A stretch of DNA of 64,000 nucleotides from assembly GCA_037190225.1 (NCBI GenBank), contig JBBCJL010000005.1, positions 62,001 to 126,000 of the forward strand, in the 5' to 3' direction. This document shows positions 25,850 through 34,343 of the stretch, piece after piece. The notes under the pieces are model-generated. The model had not been told where the DNA came from and searched no databases. It saw only the letters and a list, made by a program, of their open reading frames with translations. The DNA is from MKSF01 sp037190225. Lineage in GTDB: Bacteria > Bacteroidota > Bacteroidia > Chitinophagales > Chitinophagaceae. The translations under genes were made by a program, and so were the position numbers. The number at the start of each line of letters is the position of its first letter. Position 1 is the stretch's first letter.

Positions 25850-26725
25850 CTAATCAAGGTTTGTATTTCTGAAAGTCAAAGCGGACATTCCTGTGACTTT
25901 TGAAAATAGTCTGGAAAAATAAGGATAATCATCATAGCCCAATTCGGTTGCAATTTCTTTTACTGATATATCAGAATGGTAAAGCAAGCGCTTGGCTTCT
26001 AAAATTATTCGTTGCTGTATGTGATACGAAACAGAATGTCCTGTAGTATTTTTTACACATTCGTTTAAATAAGAAGAGGAAATGTTTAATTGCTGCGCAT
26101 ATTCTGCCGGACTTTTGGCTGTAACAAAATTTCGTTCCAATAATTCCTTAAACGCTTTGGTCACGATTTCAAATCTTGATAGTTTTTCAATCGGTTTTGA
26201 TTGGACCAAATACTGTGAAATTACCAATCCTATTAAAGTATTACAACCTCCGTTGAGTAGCGAATGATATAATTTTTCGTTTTTTCGTTCCGATAATTTT
26301 ATGCAAAGTGATACAGCTCCGGAAATAACGGAAAATACATCCTGTTTTAATGACAAAGGTTTTGCGGGTGAGATGTCTTCCAATAATTTCAAATATTCAG
26401 GATTCAGATTTTCATTGCTGATCGCCCAAACACTTACAACTGCATTATTAAACGACAAGGTCCGATGTACCTGATCTTGATGAATGAAGATAACAGATGA
26501 CGGTTTTATAGTGTGTTTATGAAAATCAATTTCAATGGTTGTTGATCCTTTTTCCTGTAAGAAAAACAAATGGTATTCATCTCTGTGCGATTGTTTTATA
26601 CTATTGAATTCCTCAAGCTGTTCGTATAAATGTAAATCTTCCCTCGAAATTCTTCCTATAAATACTCCTTTGACGAACTCAGCCCTTATAGGATTTACAG
26701 GTATTGAATTTAATTTTTTAGACAT
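25850..26725 (-). CDS. AraC family transcriptional regulator
   Basis: A 291-residue regulator. The N-terminal cupin-like sensor domain (about residues 15-130, for example LFFLQEKGSTTIEIDFH) is followed by two helix-turn-helix motifs at the C-terminus: SPAEYAQQLNISSSYLNECVKN and SVKEIATELGYDDYPYFSRLFSK. It sits 80 bases upstream of the SIP-type gene on the same strand and is its most likely regulator. Low GC like its neighbours. The inducing ligand is unknown. Confidence 0.9.
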   Translation of the reverse strand: MSKKLNSIPVNPIRAEFVKGVFIGRISREDLHLYEQLEEFNSIKQSHRDEYHLFFLQEKGSTTIEIDFHKHTIKPSSVIFIHQDQVHRTLSFNNAVVSVWAISNENLNPEYLKLLEDISPAKPLSLKQDVFSVISGAVSLCIKLSERKNEKLYHSLLNGGCNTLIGLVISQYLVQSKPIEKLSRFEIVTKAFKELLERNFVTAKSPAEYAQQLNISSSYLNECVKNTTGHSVSYHIQQRIILEAKRLLYHSDISVKEIATELGYDDYPYFSRLFSKVTGMSALTFRNTNLD

Positions 26726-27056
26726 TGTTTTTTATCACTTTTACCACTCTCCCTGAAATAACTAATAAAGTTAGAAATATTTATATTTACACGGTATCAG
26801 TTAATATGCTGCTCTACCGATTTATCCAATTCCCCTGGAACGATTTTTCCATATACCTGTGTTTGTCGGACAGAGGAATGGTCAGGCAATTTGCTTACAT
26901 ATTCAATACGCATAATATTTTTTTAAGCATTGGCAGCACATGTATGACGGCTCAAAATGAAAGTGCAGATTGAAAGGAACTAAGGTATCTATTCCTCTTC
27001 CATCGCATCAATCGTTGAGAATTCCAGGTTGCTATCTGTCTGTCATATGCCTGCTT
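26726..27056. other. Intergenic region with integrase remnant
   Basis: Apart from the tyrosine recombinase remnant described separately (26797-26970), nothing recognisable is present. Base composition changes from AT-rich to the more GC-balanced core near 26970-27060, which marks one edge of the islet. Confidence 0.5.
26797..26970 (-). pseudogene. Tyrosine recombinase (integrase) C-terminal remnant
   Basis: Minus-strand translation gives LSRHTCAANA, an in-frame stop, then KNIMRIEYVSKLPDHSSVR followed by QTQVYGKIVPGELDKSVE and a stop at 26797-26799. This is the catalytic C-terminus of a phage-type integrase: Arg-His of the RHTxA motif, the second His in DHSS and the nucleophilic Tyr in QVYGKI, in the right order and spacing. 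The in-frame stop and absence of the N-terminal part show it is a dead fragment. It probably mobilised the adjacent AraC/SIP/HMA genes. Confidence 0.8.
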
Positions 27057-29138
27057 TTATTGCTCGGAGCTGGTGCGGGCAGCTAAATAGTAATAACGCT
27101 CTTCCTGGGCCCTGAACGATTCCCCGGCCGTCTCAACATAATGATTACGCTGCTTATTATCCAGGATACGCGCTTTCACGTTTTCACTCAGTTCAATAAG
27201 CAGGAGATCCGTGATCTCCTGCTTAAGAGCAGGATCCTCTATCTCAAAAGCCGTTTCCACGCGGTGGTCGAGGTTCCTGACCATCCAGTCTGCAGAGGAA
27301 ACGTACACTTTCGGACTATTGTTATTGTAAAAATAAAATACCCTGGAATGTTCCAGGTACCTGTCAACGATACTGATAGCCCTGATAGGCGTCCTGAATT
27401 TACTGTTTTTGGTAACAGCGCAGCAGATGCCCCGGATTATGAGCTGTACCTTCACCCCGAAATGCGCCGCCTCGTACAGCTTATTGATCAGCGTCCTGTC
27501 TACCAGGCTGTTCAGCTTAATGATGATCTCGGCTGTCTTCTTTCTTTTGGCATTTTTTATTTCCTGCTCTATGAGCTTCAGGAAGGCCTCTCTCATATTT
27601 ACAGGCGACAGCAGCAGCGTCTTACATTTCAGCAGGGACTTCTGGTGCTGCTCCGGTCCGGCCAGGAACTCGAAAATATACTCGGCATCCCGCAGCATCT
27701 TTTTATTGGCGGTCAGGAGGCAGGTATCTACATATATTCTGGCGGTACTCTCATTTAAATTGCCCGTGCTCAGGAATCCGTAGTAAGATATCTTTCCCTT
27801 TATGACCCTTTTGATGACGCATATCTTGGCATGCACCTTCATATCCGGTACGCCTACCAGTACGGTCACGCCTTCCTCTTCCAGCTTGGTCTTCCAGTAA
27901 AGATTGGCCTCTTCGTCAAACCTTGCCCTCAGCTCCAGGTAAACGACCACCTCCTTACCGTTCTTGGCCGCATTGATAAGGGTATTGATGATCTTTGAAT
28001 TCTGCGCCAGGCGGTAACAGGTGATCTTGATGCTTCTTACGGTAGGGTCAATGGCCGCTTCCCTCAGCAGATCTATGAGGCTGTCAAAGCTGTGATAGGG
28101 AAAATGCAGCAGGATATCCTTCTCATCCAGTATATCCATGATCCTGCAGGGCTGGACCAGGTCCTTATGGATAAAGGGCTTTGTATGCTCCTTTATATCA
28201 TCGAACACGCTTTCGGGAAATTTCATAAAATCCTTAAAGTTGTGTATCCGACCTCCTTTATTGATATAATCGGAATGGGTAAGCCCCAGCCGCCTGATCA
28301 GGTAATTCAGCAGGTCATTGTCTATATTCCTGTCGCAGACAAACCTGGTGGTCCTTCCCTTCTTACGGTTCTTCAGGCCTTTTTCAATGGAAGTGATCAG
28401 GTTCATATTGACGTCATTATCAATATCCAGCTCGGCATCACGGGTAACTTTTATGATATGGCCTTCGCAATCATCGAAACCAAAAGGAGCAAAGATATTA
28501 GGCAGGTTATAGCGGATGATATCCTCCAGTAGGATAATATCCTGCTCTCCCGGCTCTGACGGCAGTATAATGAACCTTTCAATATTCTTTGTCGGGATCT
28601 CGATCAGGGCGAAACGCTTCTTTTCGGGATGGGTGGAGATACGCAGCGCACAGGCCAGGTAAATATTCTTGTCCTTAAGCAGGGGCAGCTGGGGTAAGGA
28701 CTCTATCATCAGGGGAACAATATTGGGATATACCTGCTCATAGAAATATTTTTTTACAAAATGCTTCTGTTCCCTGCTGAGATGCTTTTCATTCTTTATA
28801 AAGATATGGTACCCGCCAAGCTCTTTAATAATATGGGTATAGGTCCTCCTGAATGCTATCTGCTGCTTTTCCACGATAGTATTGATCTGGCTGAGTATCT
28901 CCTTGGGATTTTCTTCCAGGTGCACATTCGCTTTCTTGCCGAACTGTGCCATGCGCTTAAGAGTGGCCACCCGTACACGAAAGAACTCATCCAGGTTATT
29001 GGAGAAAATACCCAGGAATTTCAGTCGGTCGTGGATATGATTCTGCGGATCCTGCGCCTCCTGCAGTACCCTTTCGTTGAAAGACAGCCAGCTGATGTCT
29101 CTTACCAGGTGTCCTTTAATACCATATTTGGCTACCAT
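27057..29138 (-). CDS. ppk1: Polyphosphate kinase 1
   Basis: Reversibly polymerises the gamma-phosphate of ATP into inorganic polyphosphate. 693 residues, normal for PPK1. The N-terminal helical domain begins RDISWLSFNERVLQEAQD; the first catalytic phospholipase D-like domain has ITCYRLAQNSKI and the autophosphorylated His in VPDMKVHAKI, and the second has LNSLVDRTLINKLYEA and the late NLDHRVETAFE. All family blocks are in order. It is followed on the same strand by PolyP-unrelated sequence; the upstream small membrane protein gene is 88 bases away and may share the transcript. Confidence 0.96.
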   Translation of the reverse strand: MVAKYGIKGHLVRDISWLSFNERVLQEAQDPQNHIHDRLKFLGIFSNNLDEFFRVRVATLKRMAQFGKKANVHLEENPKEILSQINTIVEKQQIAFRRTYTHIIKELGGYHIFIKNEKHLSREQKHFVKKYFYEQVYPNIVPLMIESLPQLPLLKDKNIYLACALRISTHPEKKRFALIEIPTKNIERFIILPSEPGEQDIILLEDIIRYNLPNIFAPFGFDDCEGHIIKVTRDAELDIDNDVNMNLITSIEKGLKNRKKGRTTRFVCDRNIDNDLLNYLIRRLGLTHSDYINKGGRIHNFKDFMKFPESVFDDIKEHTKPFIHKDLVQPCRIMDILDEKDILLHFPYHSFDSLIDLLREAAIDPTVRSIKITCYRLAQNSKIINTLINAAKNGKEVVVYLELRARFDEEANLYWKTKLEEEGVTVLVGVPDMKVHAKICVIKRVIKGKISYYGFLSTGNLNESTARIYVDTCLLTANKKMLRDAEYIFEFLAGPEQHQKSLLKCKTLLLSPVNMREAFLKLIEQEIKNAKRKKTAEIIIKLNSLVDRTLINKLYEAAHFGVKVQLIIRGICCAVTKNSKFRTPIRAISIVDRYLEHSRVFYFYNNNSPKVYVSSADWMVRNLDHRVETAFEIEDPALKQEITDLLLIELSENVKARILDNKQRNHYVETAGESFRAQEERYYYLAARTSSEQ

Positions 29139-29225
29139 AAAAATACGATTCTGTTTCGGGGGATGAATTTATACAAACTCCCTGTAACGGGACTACCGCG
29201 CCGGGTTATTTAATTATGAATTATC

Positions 29226-29747
29226 TTAATGATAACCAAAAAAATGGTAGGATGCCGGGCTATACTCGATATTGATCTCATCATTGACATCGTAAAAGTT
29301 GTAATCTTGCTTATTCACTTCAATGCTTTTTTTGATCCTGCTGCTCAGGTAAAAATGGTAGCTGTGCGTCTGTGACATATATTTTTTCTCCACGATAAAG
29401 GCCTGCTCCACCACTTTATAGCCTCTCTTGACTTCCCGGAACAGGCTGAGCACGGTGAAGTAATATAAAAGTCCGAGCACTACCGCGAAAAACAGGAACA
29501 TCCCGGCGGCGACCTGCAGTACAAATCCCGGGGACAGCGGCGTTTCCGTTCTTTCGTCTATATTGCCGGGATCATAGGTAAAATTGGAAAAGGTGTACAG
29601 GGCCGTCATAAACAGCGCCAGCCCCAGAAAAATGTAATGCGCCACCCTCAGGAACAGCTTCCTTTGCCGGACAGCATGTCTTTTAAGGTATTGCAGCTCT
29701 TCTCTTTCCATCGGTTCCCGGTAGCTGTTGTTGGTAATATGCACCAT
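29226..29747 (-). CDS. Predicted two-helix membrane protein
   Basis: A 173-residue protein of unknown function with two membrane helices (VAHYIFLGLALFMTALYTF and FVLQVAAGMFLFFAVVLGLL, about residues 35-53 and 74-93), a short loop between them and a C-terminal cytosolic or periplasmic part of about 75 residues with many aromatic residues (YHFYLSSRIKKSIEV, DYNFYDVNDEINIEY). It precedes ppk1 on the same strand. I do not recognise the family. Confidence 0.65.
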   Translation of the reverse strand: MVHITNNSYREPMEREELQYLKRHAVRQRKLFLRVAHYIFLGLALFMTALYTFSNFTYDPGNIDERTETPLSPGFVLQVAAGMFLFFAVVLGLLYYFTVLSLFREVKRGYKVVEQAFIVEKKYMSQTHSYHFYLSSRIKKSIEVNKQDYNFYDVNDEINIEYSPASYHFFGYH

Positions 29748-29824
29748 GCTTCTGTGTAATGGTTATCTCCTGCTTCAAATTTAATTTTAATACGTTAATT
29801 TTTGACGATTAGGGCATATAATTT

Positions 29825-29832
29825 TACTTTTG
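29825..29832 (+). promoter_or_regulatory. -7 box of the ketosynthase-like gene
   Basis: TACTTTTG fits TAnnTTTG; it sits 18 bases before ATG 29850 and inside the frame opened by the upstream ATG, which argues for the later start. Confidence 0.55.
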
Positions 29833-29849
29833 AGGCGTATAATCCCCCT

Positions 29850-30830
29850 ATGCTCTACATTAACAGTTATTGCGCCTATACTGCCGGCGGCCTTATTGGT
29901 CCCGAAACACCGCTACGCTGCCTGGAACAGGCTGTGCCGGGAGCAGCCTACGCGCGTGAGCCTGATTACAAGGACCTGATACCGCCCATGCAGCTGCGCC
30001 GTATGTCCAGGCCCATCCGCCTGAGCATAGCTGCTGTAAAAAATATCCTCGCAGGTGCCGCCATCCAGGAAGTAAGCGCTATCAATGTAGGGACGGCTTA
30101 CGGGCTGCTTTCCGATACGGAACAGTTCCTCAGCCAGATGGTGCGCCAGGAGGAACAGATGCTCACCCCTACGGCATTCATCCAATCCACACAAAATACC
30201 ATTGGCGGCCAGATAGCGCTCCTGCTCCGCAGCCACGCGCACAATATGACCTTTGTGCAACGGGGACATTCCTTTGAGCATGCTTTGCTGGATATTGAGC
30301 TGCTGGACCCCGCCGTTCCCGACCAGTATATCGTGGGCGGTGTCGATGAGCTGACACCCAGCTCCTATACCATTACCAATACCCTGCTCCGGCAACATAA
30401 GGAAATGGACAGCGATGCCAATCTCAGCGAAGGCGCCGCCTTTTTCAGGCTATCGCATCAACCCCAGGCAGATTCTATAGCCGCCATTGCCGGTTATCAT
30501 ATTTTCAGGGCCAACAGCAGTCCCGCCGTCACTGACAATATTCACCGGTTCCTGGCAGGTCTCCCTGCCACAGCAGACCGCGACTGGATACTCGGCGATA
30601 GCAGCACAGCGACCTTCAGCAAATTTTACAAGCCGCTGCTGAACGATCACGATGTAAGGAACATCACGCATTACAAGCCCTACACTTCCGACTATCCTAC
30701 GGTCGCCGCGGCAGGACTGGCATTCGCCGCCAGGTACCTGACGGAACAGCGGCAGGAACAGGTGATCCTGGTACAGAACTACTATGATTACTGGAGCGTA
30801 TTTGCGCTGAATAGTATGGATATGCTGTAA
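29850..30830 (+). CDS. Beta-ketoacyl synthase-like protein without active-site Cys
   Basis: A 327-residue thiolase-fold protein; start at ATG 29850 (MLYINSYCAYTAGGLIGPET), because the ATG at 29802 precedes the promoter box. It aligns with ketosynthases at NVGTAYGLLSDTEQF, PTAFIQSTQNTIGGQIALLL and VGGVDELTPSSY, but the segment that should hold the nucleophilic Cys reads TFVQRGHSFEHALL with no Cys. It therefore resembles the chain-length-factor (KS-beta) subunits seen with aryl polyene or flexirubin-type systems. No catalytic ketosynthase, acyl carrier protein or other pigment gene lies within the window, so any partner is distant. Confidence 0.75.
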   Translation: MLYINSYCAYTAGGLIGPETPLRCLEQAVPGAAYAREPDYKDLIPPMQLRRMSRPIRLSIAAVKNILAGAAIQEVSAINVGTAYGLLSDTEQFLSQMVRQEEQMLTPTAFIQSTQNTIGGQIALLLRSHAHNMTFVQRGHSFEHALLDIELLDPAVPDQYIVGGVDELTPSSYTITNTLLRQHKEMDSDANLSEGAAFFRLSHQPQADSIAAIAGYHIFRANSSPAVTDNIHRFLAGLPATADRDWILGDSSTATFSKFYKPLLNDHDVRNITHYKPYTSDYPTVAAAGLAFAARYLTEQRQEQVILVQNYYDYWSVFALNSMDML

Positions 30831-30878
30831 GAACGTTGCTTACAGGACATTTCGTATGCTTTATAGTAGCGGTCAGGG

Positions 30879-31493
30879 TCAGAGGCTGCGGATCTCCCAT
30901 TTCTTCTGGCGGCAGTAAGCCAGGAGGCGGGGTAAGGCATATTCCAGCCGGTCCCAGGCTTTTTCACTATCGTGGAAAACGATGATATCCCCTTCTTTCA
31001 AACGGGTCACAGTATGATTCCAGCAGCTTTCGGGAGAAAGATTCCTGTCAAAATCACCCGTAAGAAGACTCCACATGACGATCTTATACCCTCTTTTGAT
31101 CAGGAACCGGGCCTGCTTGTTCCTGATCCGCCCGTAGGGAGGACGGAACAGCCGGGAACCGATCAGTGCTTCCGCTTTCAGCACATTGCGGATATACAGG
31201 CTGTCGGGCGTCTTCCAGCCGTTCTTATGATCGTAGGTATGATTGCCTATAGTATGGCCCGCCGCTATAATGGACCGATACACTTCCGGGTAACGCGCTA
31301 CGTTATTTCCGATACAAAAAAAGGTGGCCTTGACATTATACTTCTTAAGCAGGTCCAGGACAAAGGGCGTTATAACAGGATGAGGACCATCGTCAAACGT
31401 CAGGTGCACAGCAGCCTTTTCCCGGGTTTTCCAGTAATATGAAGACCAGAATTGCTGCATAAAGGCATTGGAGCGGAAAAGGTAGTTGCGCAT
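30879..31493 (-). CDS. Polysaccharide deacetylase family protein
   Basis: A 204-residue NodB-domain carbohydrate esterase. The start is placed at ATG 31493 because the promoter box TATTTTTG (31501-31508) lies between it and an upstream alternative at 31526. Motifs: HLTFDDGPHP (catalytic Asp and metal Asp), GNHTYDHKNG (metal His), LFRPPYGRIRNKQ, and IIVFHDSEKAW (catalytic His). Substrates of this family include chitin-like polymers and peptidoglycan; none is implied by context. A short N-terminal segment may act as an uncleaved signal. Confidence 0.9.
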   Translation of the reverse strand: MRNYLFRSNAFMQQFWSSYYWKTREKAAVHLTFDDGPHPVITPFVLDLLKKYNVKATFFCIGNNVARYPEVYRSIIAAGHTIGNHTYDHKNGWKTPDSLYIRNVLKAEALIGSRLFRPPYGRIRNKQARFLIKRGYKIVMWSLLTGDFDRNLSPESCWNHTVTRLKEGDIIVFHDSEKAWDRLEYALPRLLAYCRQKKWEIRSL

Positions 31494-31500
31494 ACTGTGG

Positions 31501-31508
31501 CAAAAATA
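31501..31508 (-). promoter_or_regulatory. -7 box of the polysaccharide deacetylase gene
   Basis: Minus-strand TATTTTTG, 7 bases before ATG 31493; the mRNA would be nearly leaderless. Confidence 0.5.
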
Positions 31509-31562
31509 AATAAAAAAGCGTAGCACATCTGATCTGCACTACGCTTCCGGAATATTGAAACC

Positions 31563-32063
31563 TTATTTCTTAAGAGCCAGCTCCTTTGCTTTTTTGAACA
31601 ATATATCCTCGCTTCCCGGCTTATAGCTGGTATGCATATAAGCGATCTTACCGCTTTTATCCACTATAAACGTGAAGGGAACCTCCTGGAAATTCAGCGA
31701 ACGTTTCAGGTCAGAGTTCGGATCATAATAATCATCAAACGGCCAGCCGTTACTTTTCACCATGCCTTTGGCCTTGCCCATAGCACGGGCGTCATCAATA
31801 GAGATGATCTTGTAATCAATGTCTGCTTCTTTCTTCCATCCGGCCAGCTTGCCCTTCACCGCGTTCAGCTCCTGGCGGCAGGGAATGCAGGGTACATTCC
31901 AGACACTCACAATGGTAACCTTACCAGGGGTAAAGATCTTATTGAAGGCTACGGTCTGCCCGTTCGCATCCTTGATGGACGTATTAGGCAATGATCCCCC
32001 GGACTGGGCAAATAAAAAGGTGCTGATCAGCAGGCTGAACGATAGCAGGAATAACTTTTTCAT
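31563..32063 (-). CDS. TlpA-like thioredoxin-fold exported protein
   Basis: A 166-residue periplasmic thiol-disulfide protein. Signal peptide MKKLFLLSFSLLISTFLFAQ, then a thioredoxin fold with the redox motif WNVPCIPCRQEL (CxxC near residues 60-63) and the cis-Pro loop EVPFTFIVDKSG. This is the TlpA/ResA class that reduces cytochrome c haem sites or other exported proteins. It is divergent from the DUF6029 gene 218 bases away; this TlpA-DUF6029 neighbourhood recurs in Bacteroidota to my knowledge, which suggests linked roles. TACTTTTG (32100-32107, minus) is a likely -7 box. Confidence 0.88.
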   Translation of the reverse strand: MKKLFLLSFSLLISTFLFAQSGGSLPNTSIKDANGQTVAFNKIFTPGKVTIVSVWNVPCIPCRQELNAVKGKLAGWKKEADIDYKIISIDDARAMGKAKGMVKSNGWPFDDYYDPNSDLKRSLNFQEVPFTFIVDKSGKIAYMHTSYKPGSEDILFKKAKELALKK

Positions 32064-32099
32064 ATGATGAAATTAAATAAAGACAACAATTCGTTGAAT

Positions 32100-32107
32100 C
32101 AAAAGTA
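32100..32107 (-). promoter_or_regulatory. -7 box of the TlpA-like gene
   Basis: Minus-strand TACTTTTG, 37 bases upstream of the start codon at 32063. Confidence 0.5.
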
Positions 32108-32280
32108 ATGAAAATAATAATACTCCTTATTTTTTCGGAAAAATTACCGTTAAGAAATAATTTTTTAATTTCAATAAAGTGGTTTACTTTGTATTAACTT
32201 TTCTTAGACCCTTGAAAATGATCCGGGTTTAAATCCCTGAATAATTTTTAAACAACTCTTTTTTCCATTTCATATTTTTT

Positions 32281-33975
32281 ATGAAAATTAATCTCATCAA
32301 ATCTGCCTCTGCCGGAGTACTATTACTGAGCGGTATGCAGGGATTTGCGCAGGACGTAACAGATACTGCGAGGGCTGCTGCACCTGACATCACCCGGGAA
32401 GCACCGGTTGTTTCCGAATATCCTGCAGCTCCGGAGCCGGCTCCTACCGTAGAGCTCGGGCATTTATCCGGCGATATCATGATCAACGGGAACTTTTTCC
32501 AGAGAGATCCCTCCATAGGCGCTTCCGATAACCCGCTGTATGATAACCTCCTCAGCGGCAGCGAATCCTGGATGTCGCTGCGGTACAGCTACAAATCTTT
32601 CAACGCTTTCCTGAGAGTGGACGGATTTGCAAACTCCAACCTGAGAAACCCGGTAGTAGGTATGACAGGATTCGGTATCGGGGCATTCAGCCTGAGCAAG
32701 GAATTCAATAAGCTGACAGCCACCGCCGGCTATATCTACGACCAGATAGGAACGGGCATCATTTTCCGTTCTTACGAGGACAGGGGTATGCTGATCGATA
32801 ACGCGCTGGTGGGTATGCATCTCAAATATAACCTGCTGGACAATGTCACTGTCCGGGGCTTCGCAGGACAGCAAAAGAATGTCTTTGAAAGATTCCAGCC
32901 TGTGATAAAGGGCAGCGCCATAGAAGGCAGCTTCGCCATTAAGGATAAGATCTTCCTGGCGCCCGGATTCGGCGCCGTTAACCGCACACTGGACAAAGGC
33001 TCCATGGATAATATTGTCAACACCATCAACAGCTTTCCGTCCGGGGAAAGGTTTATACCCAAGTATAATACCTACGCCTTTACCTTTTATAACAACCTTT
33101 CCGTAGGGGGCTTTTCCTGGGATGTGGAAGCCGCCTATAAAACGACTGAGGCCATCAACGACTATAACGGGCGGCTGATGAACAGGGACGGCACCGTTAT
33201 GTACAGCACCCTTACCTACGCGCAGAAAGGTATAGCTGTCAACCTTATGGGTAAGCGTACCGAGAACTTCGTGCTCAGGACTTCTCCAGGTGAAACCCAG
33301 GCCAACGCGGGTATGATCAACTGGCAGCCTATCATGGCGCAGATACGGCCGCAAAGGCTGATATCAAGATATATGCCCGCATCCCAGGACCTCAGCGAGC
33401 AGTCTTTAAGCGCCAACCTGGACCTGATGCCTGTTGACAAATATATGTTCAATATAAGCTATACCCATATCAATACGATCAACGACCTTAAGCTGTTCCG
33501 CGAATTCCTCTTTGAAGCCAACATCAGGAGCATTCCCAGAACTATCGTGGACCTGGGTGTGCATTATATGCATTATAACCAGGATTACTACCAGAACAAG
33601 CCCGGCGTACCGATGCTCGTAGCACTGACCCCTTATACGGAGATCACCTACAGCTTTACCGACATGCATTCCGGTAAAATGCAATTCCAGTATATGGATA
33701 CCAAGCAGGATTACGGAAGCTGGATGTTCGCCAGCTTTGAGTATTCCGTAGCTTCAAAATATGCCATAGCCGTATCAGATATGTATAATATCAAGCCTAA
33801 CGGCGGCAATGAGAAGAAGCATTATTACAATATCTTCCTCTCCTATATCCAGGGAGCGCACCGGTTCTCCATTGCCTGGGTAAAGCAGGTGGAAGGGATC
33901 AACTGTACCGGGGGAGTATGCCGCTATGAGCCCGCATTCAATGGCTTAAGGCTGAACGTGGTCTCCAGCTTTTAA
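32281..33975 (+). CDS. DUF6029 family outer-membrane-type protein
   Basis: A 564-residue exported protein. Signal peptide MKINLIKSASAGVLLLSGMQ with cleavage after GFAQ, a short Pro/Ala-rich linker, then a long series of alternating amphipathic strands (SWMSLRYSYKSFNAFLRVDG; ATAGYIYDQIGTGIIFRSYE; YAFTFYNNLSVGGFSWDVE) as expected for a large beta barrel. The overall pattern matches the Bacteroidota family DUF6029. Function unknown; divergent partner is the TlpA-like gene. Two Cys near the C-terminus (INCTGGVCRYE) could form a disulfide and be a substrate for that neighbour, which is speculation. Confidence 0.8.
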   Translation: MKINLIKSASAGVLLLSGMQGFAQDVTDTARAAAPDITREAPVVSEYPAAPEPAPTVELGHLSGDIMINGNFFQRDPSIGASDNPLYDNLLSGSESWMSLRYSYKSFNAFLRVDGFANSNLRNPVVGMTGFGIGAFSLSKEFNKLTATAGYIYDQIGTGIIFRSYEDRGMLIDNALVGMHLKYNLLDNVTVRGFAGQQKNVFERFQPVIKGSAIEGSFAIKDKIFLAPGFGAVNRTLDKGSMDNIVNTINSFPSGERFIPKYNTYAFTFYNNLSVGGFSWDVEAAYKTTEAINDYNGRLMNRDGTVMYSTLTYAQKGIAVNLMGKRTENFVLRTSPGETQANAGMINWQPIMAQIRPQRLISRYMPASQDLSEQSLSANLDLMPVDKYMFNISYTHINTINDLKLFREFLFEANIRSIPRTIVDLGVHYMHYNQDYYQNKPGVPMLVALTPYTEITYSFTDMHSGKMQFQYMDTKQDYGSWMFASFEYSVASKYAIAVSDMYNIKPNGGNEKKHYYNIFLSYIQGAHRFSIAWVKQVEGINCTGGVCRYEPAFNGLRLNVVSSF

Positions 33976-33999
33976 TACTTGTTAAAACACACTGCATGC

Positions 34000-34031
34000 A
34001 AAAGAGGCTGCCGGGAAAGGCAGCCTCTTTT
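34000..34031 (+). terminator. Terminator of the DUF6029 gene
   Basis: Perfect 13-bp stem AAAAGAGGCTGCC / GGCAGCCTCTTTT. Confidence 0.85.
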
Positions 34032-34343
34032 ATTTCCTGTACCTCGTTGCTGCTGTGTGCTTCACCACGAAGCATAGGGTAACTCATACCTGCCCTTTTT
34101 GCCGGGGCTTCTCACTAACGGCATTTCCCTCAGTTTTTCTATATCCCGGATACGGATCAACATTCTATATAGCGCATCCTGCCATAAAAAATGCCGGCCC
34201 TTAAAGAGCCGGCATCAGGAAGCTATATGCACTAACCCATTATATAGCAGTCCCGGAGTTGTCATATAACAGGGCTATACACCCCGCCTGCATGTACTTT
34301 ACAAAGTAAAGGCCTCCGAATGACAGGGTATGTCGCAGATAGT
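34032..34343. other. Intergenic region between convergent DUF6029 and TonB receptor genes
   Basis: Contains the terminator hairpin of the minus-strand receptor gene (34185-34215) and otherwise no recognisable gene or element. Confidence 0.5.
34185..34215 (-). terminator. Terminator of the TonB-dependent receptor gene
   Basis: ATGCCGGC / GCCGGCAT stem with a T-run on the minus strand (plus-strand A-run at 34186-34190). Confidence 0.75.

Noticed and set aside
32464..33354. Long antisense open frame (296 codons) inside the DUF6029 gene
   Set aside because: Composition follows the sense gene's codon bias, no family pattern, no promoter; the sense frame is a clear exported protein. The same reasoning applies to antisense frames in hom (8823-9470), metY (10092-10802), the TonB receptor (34653-35495) and the sufE/rimM region (47889-48950).
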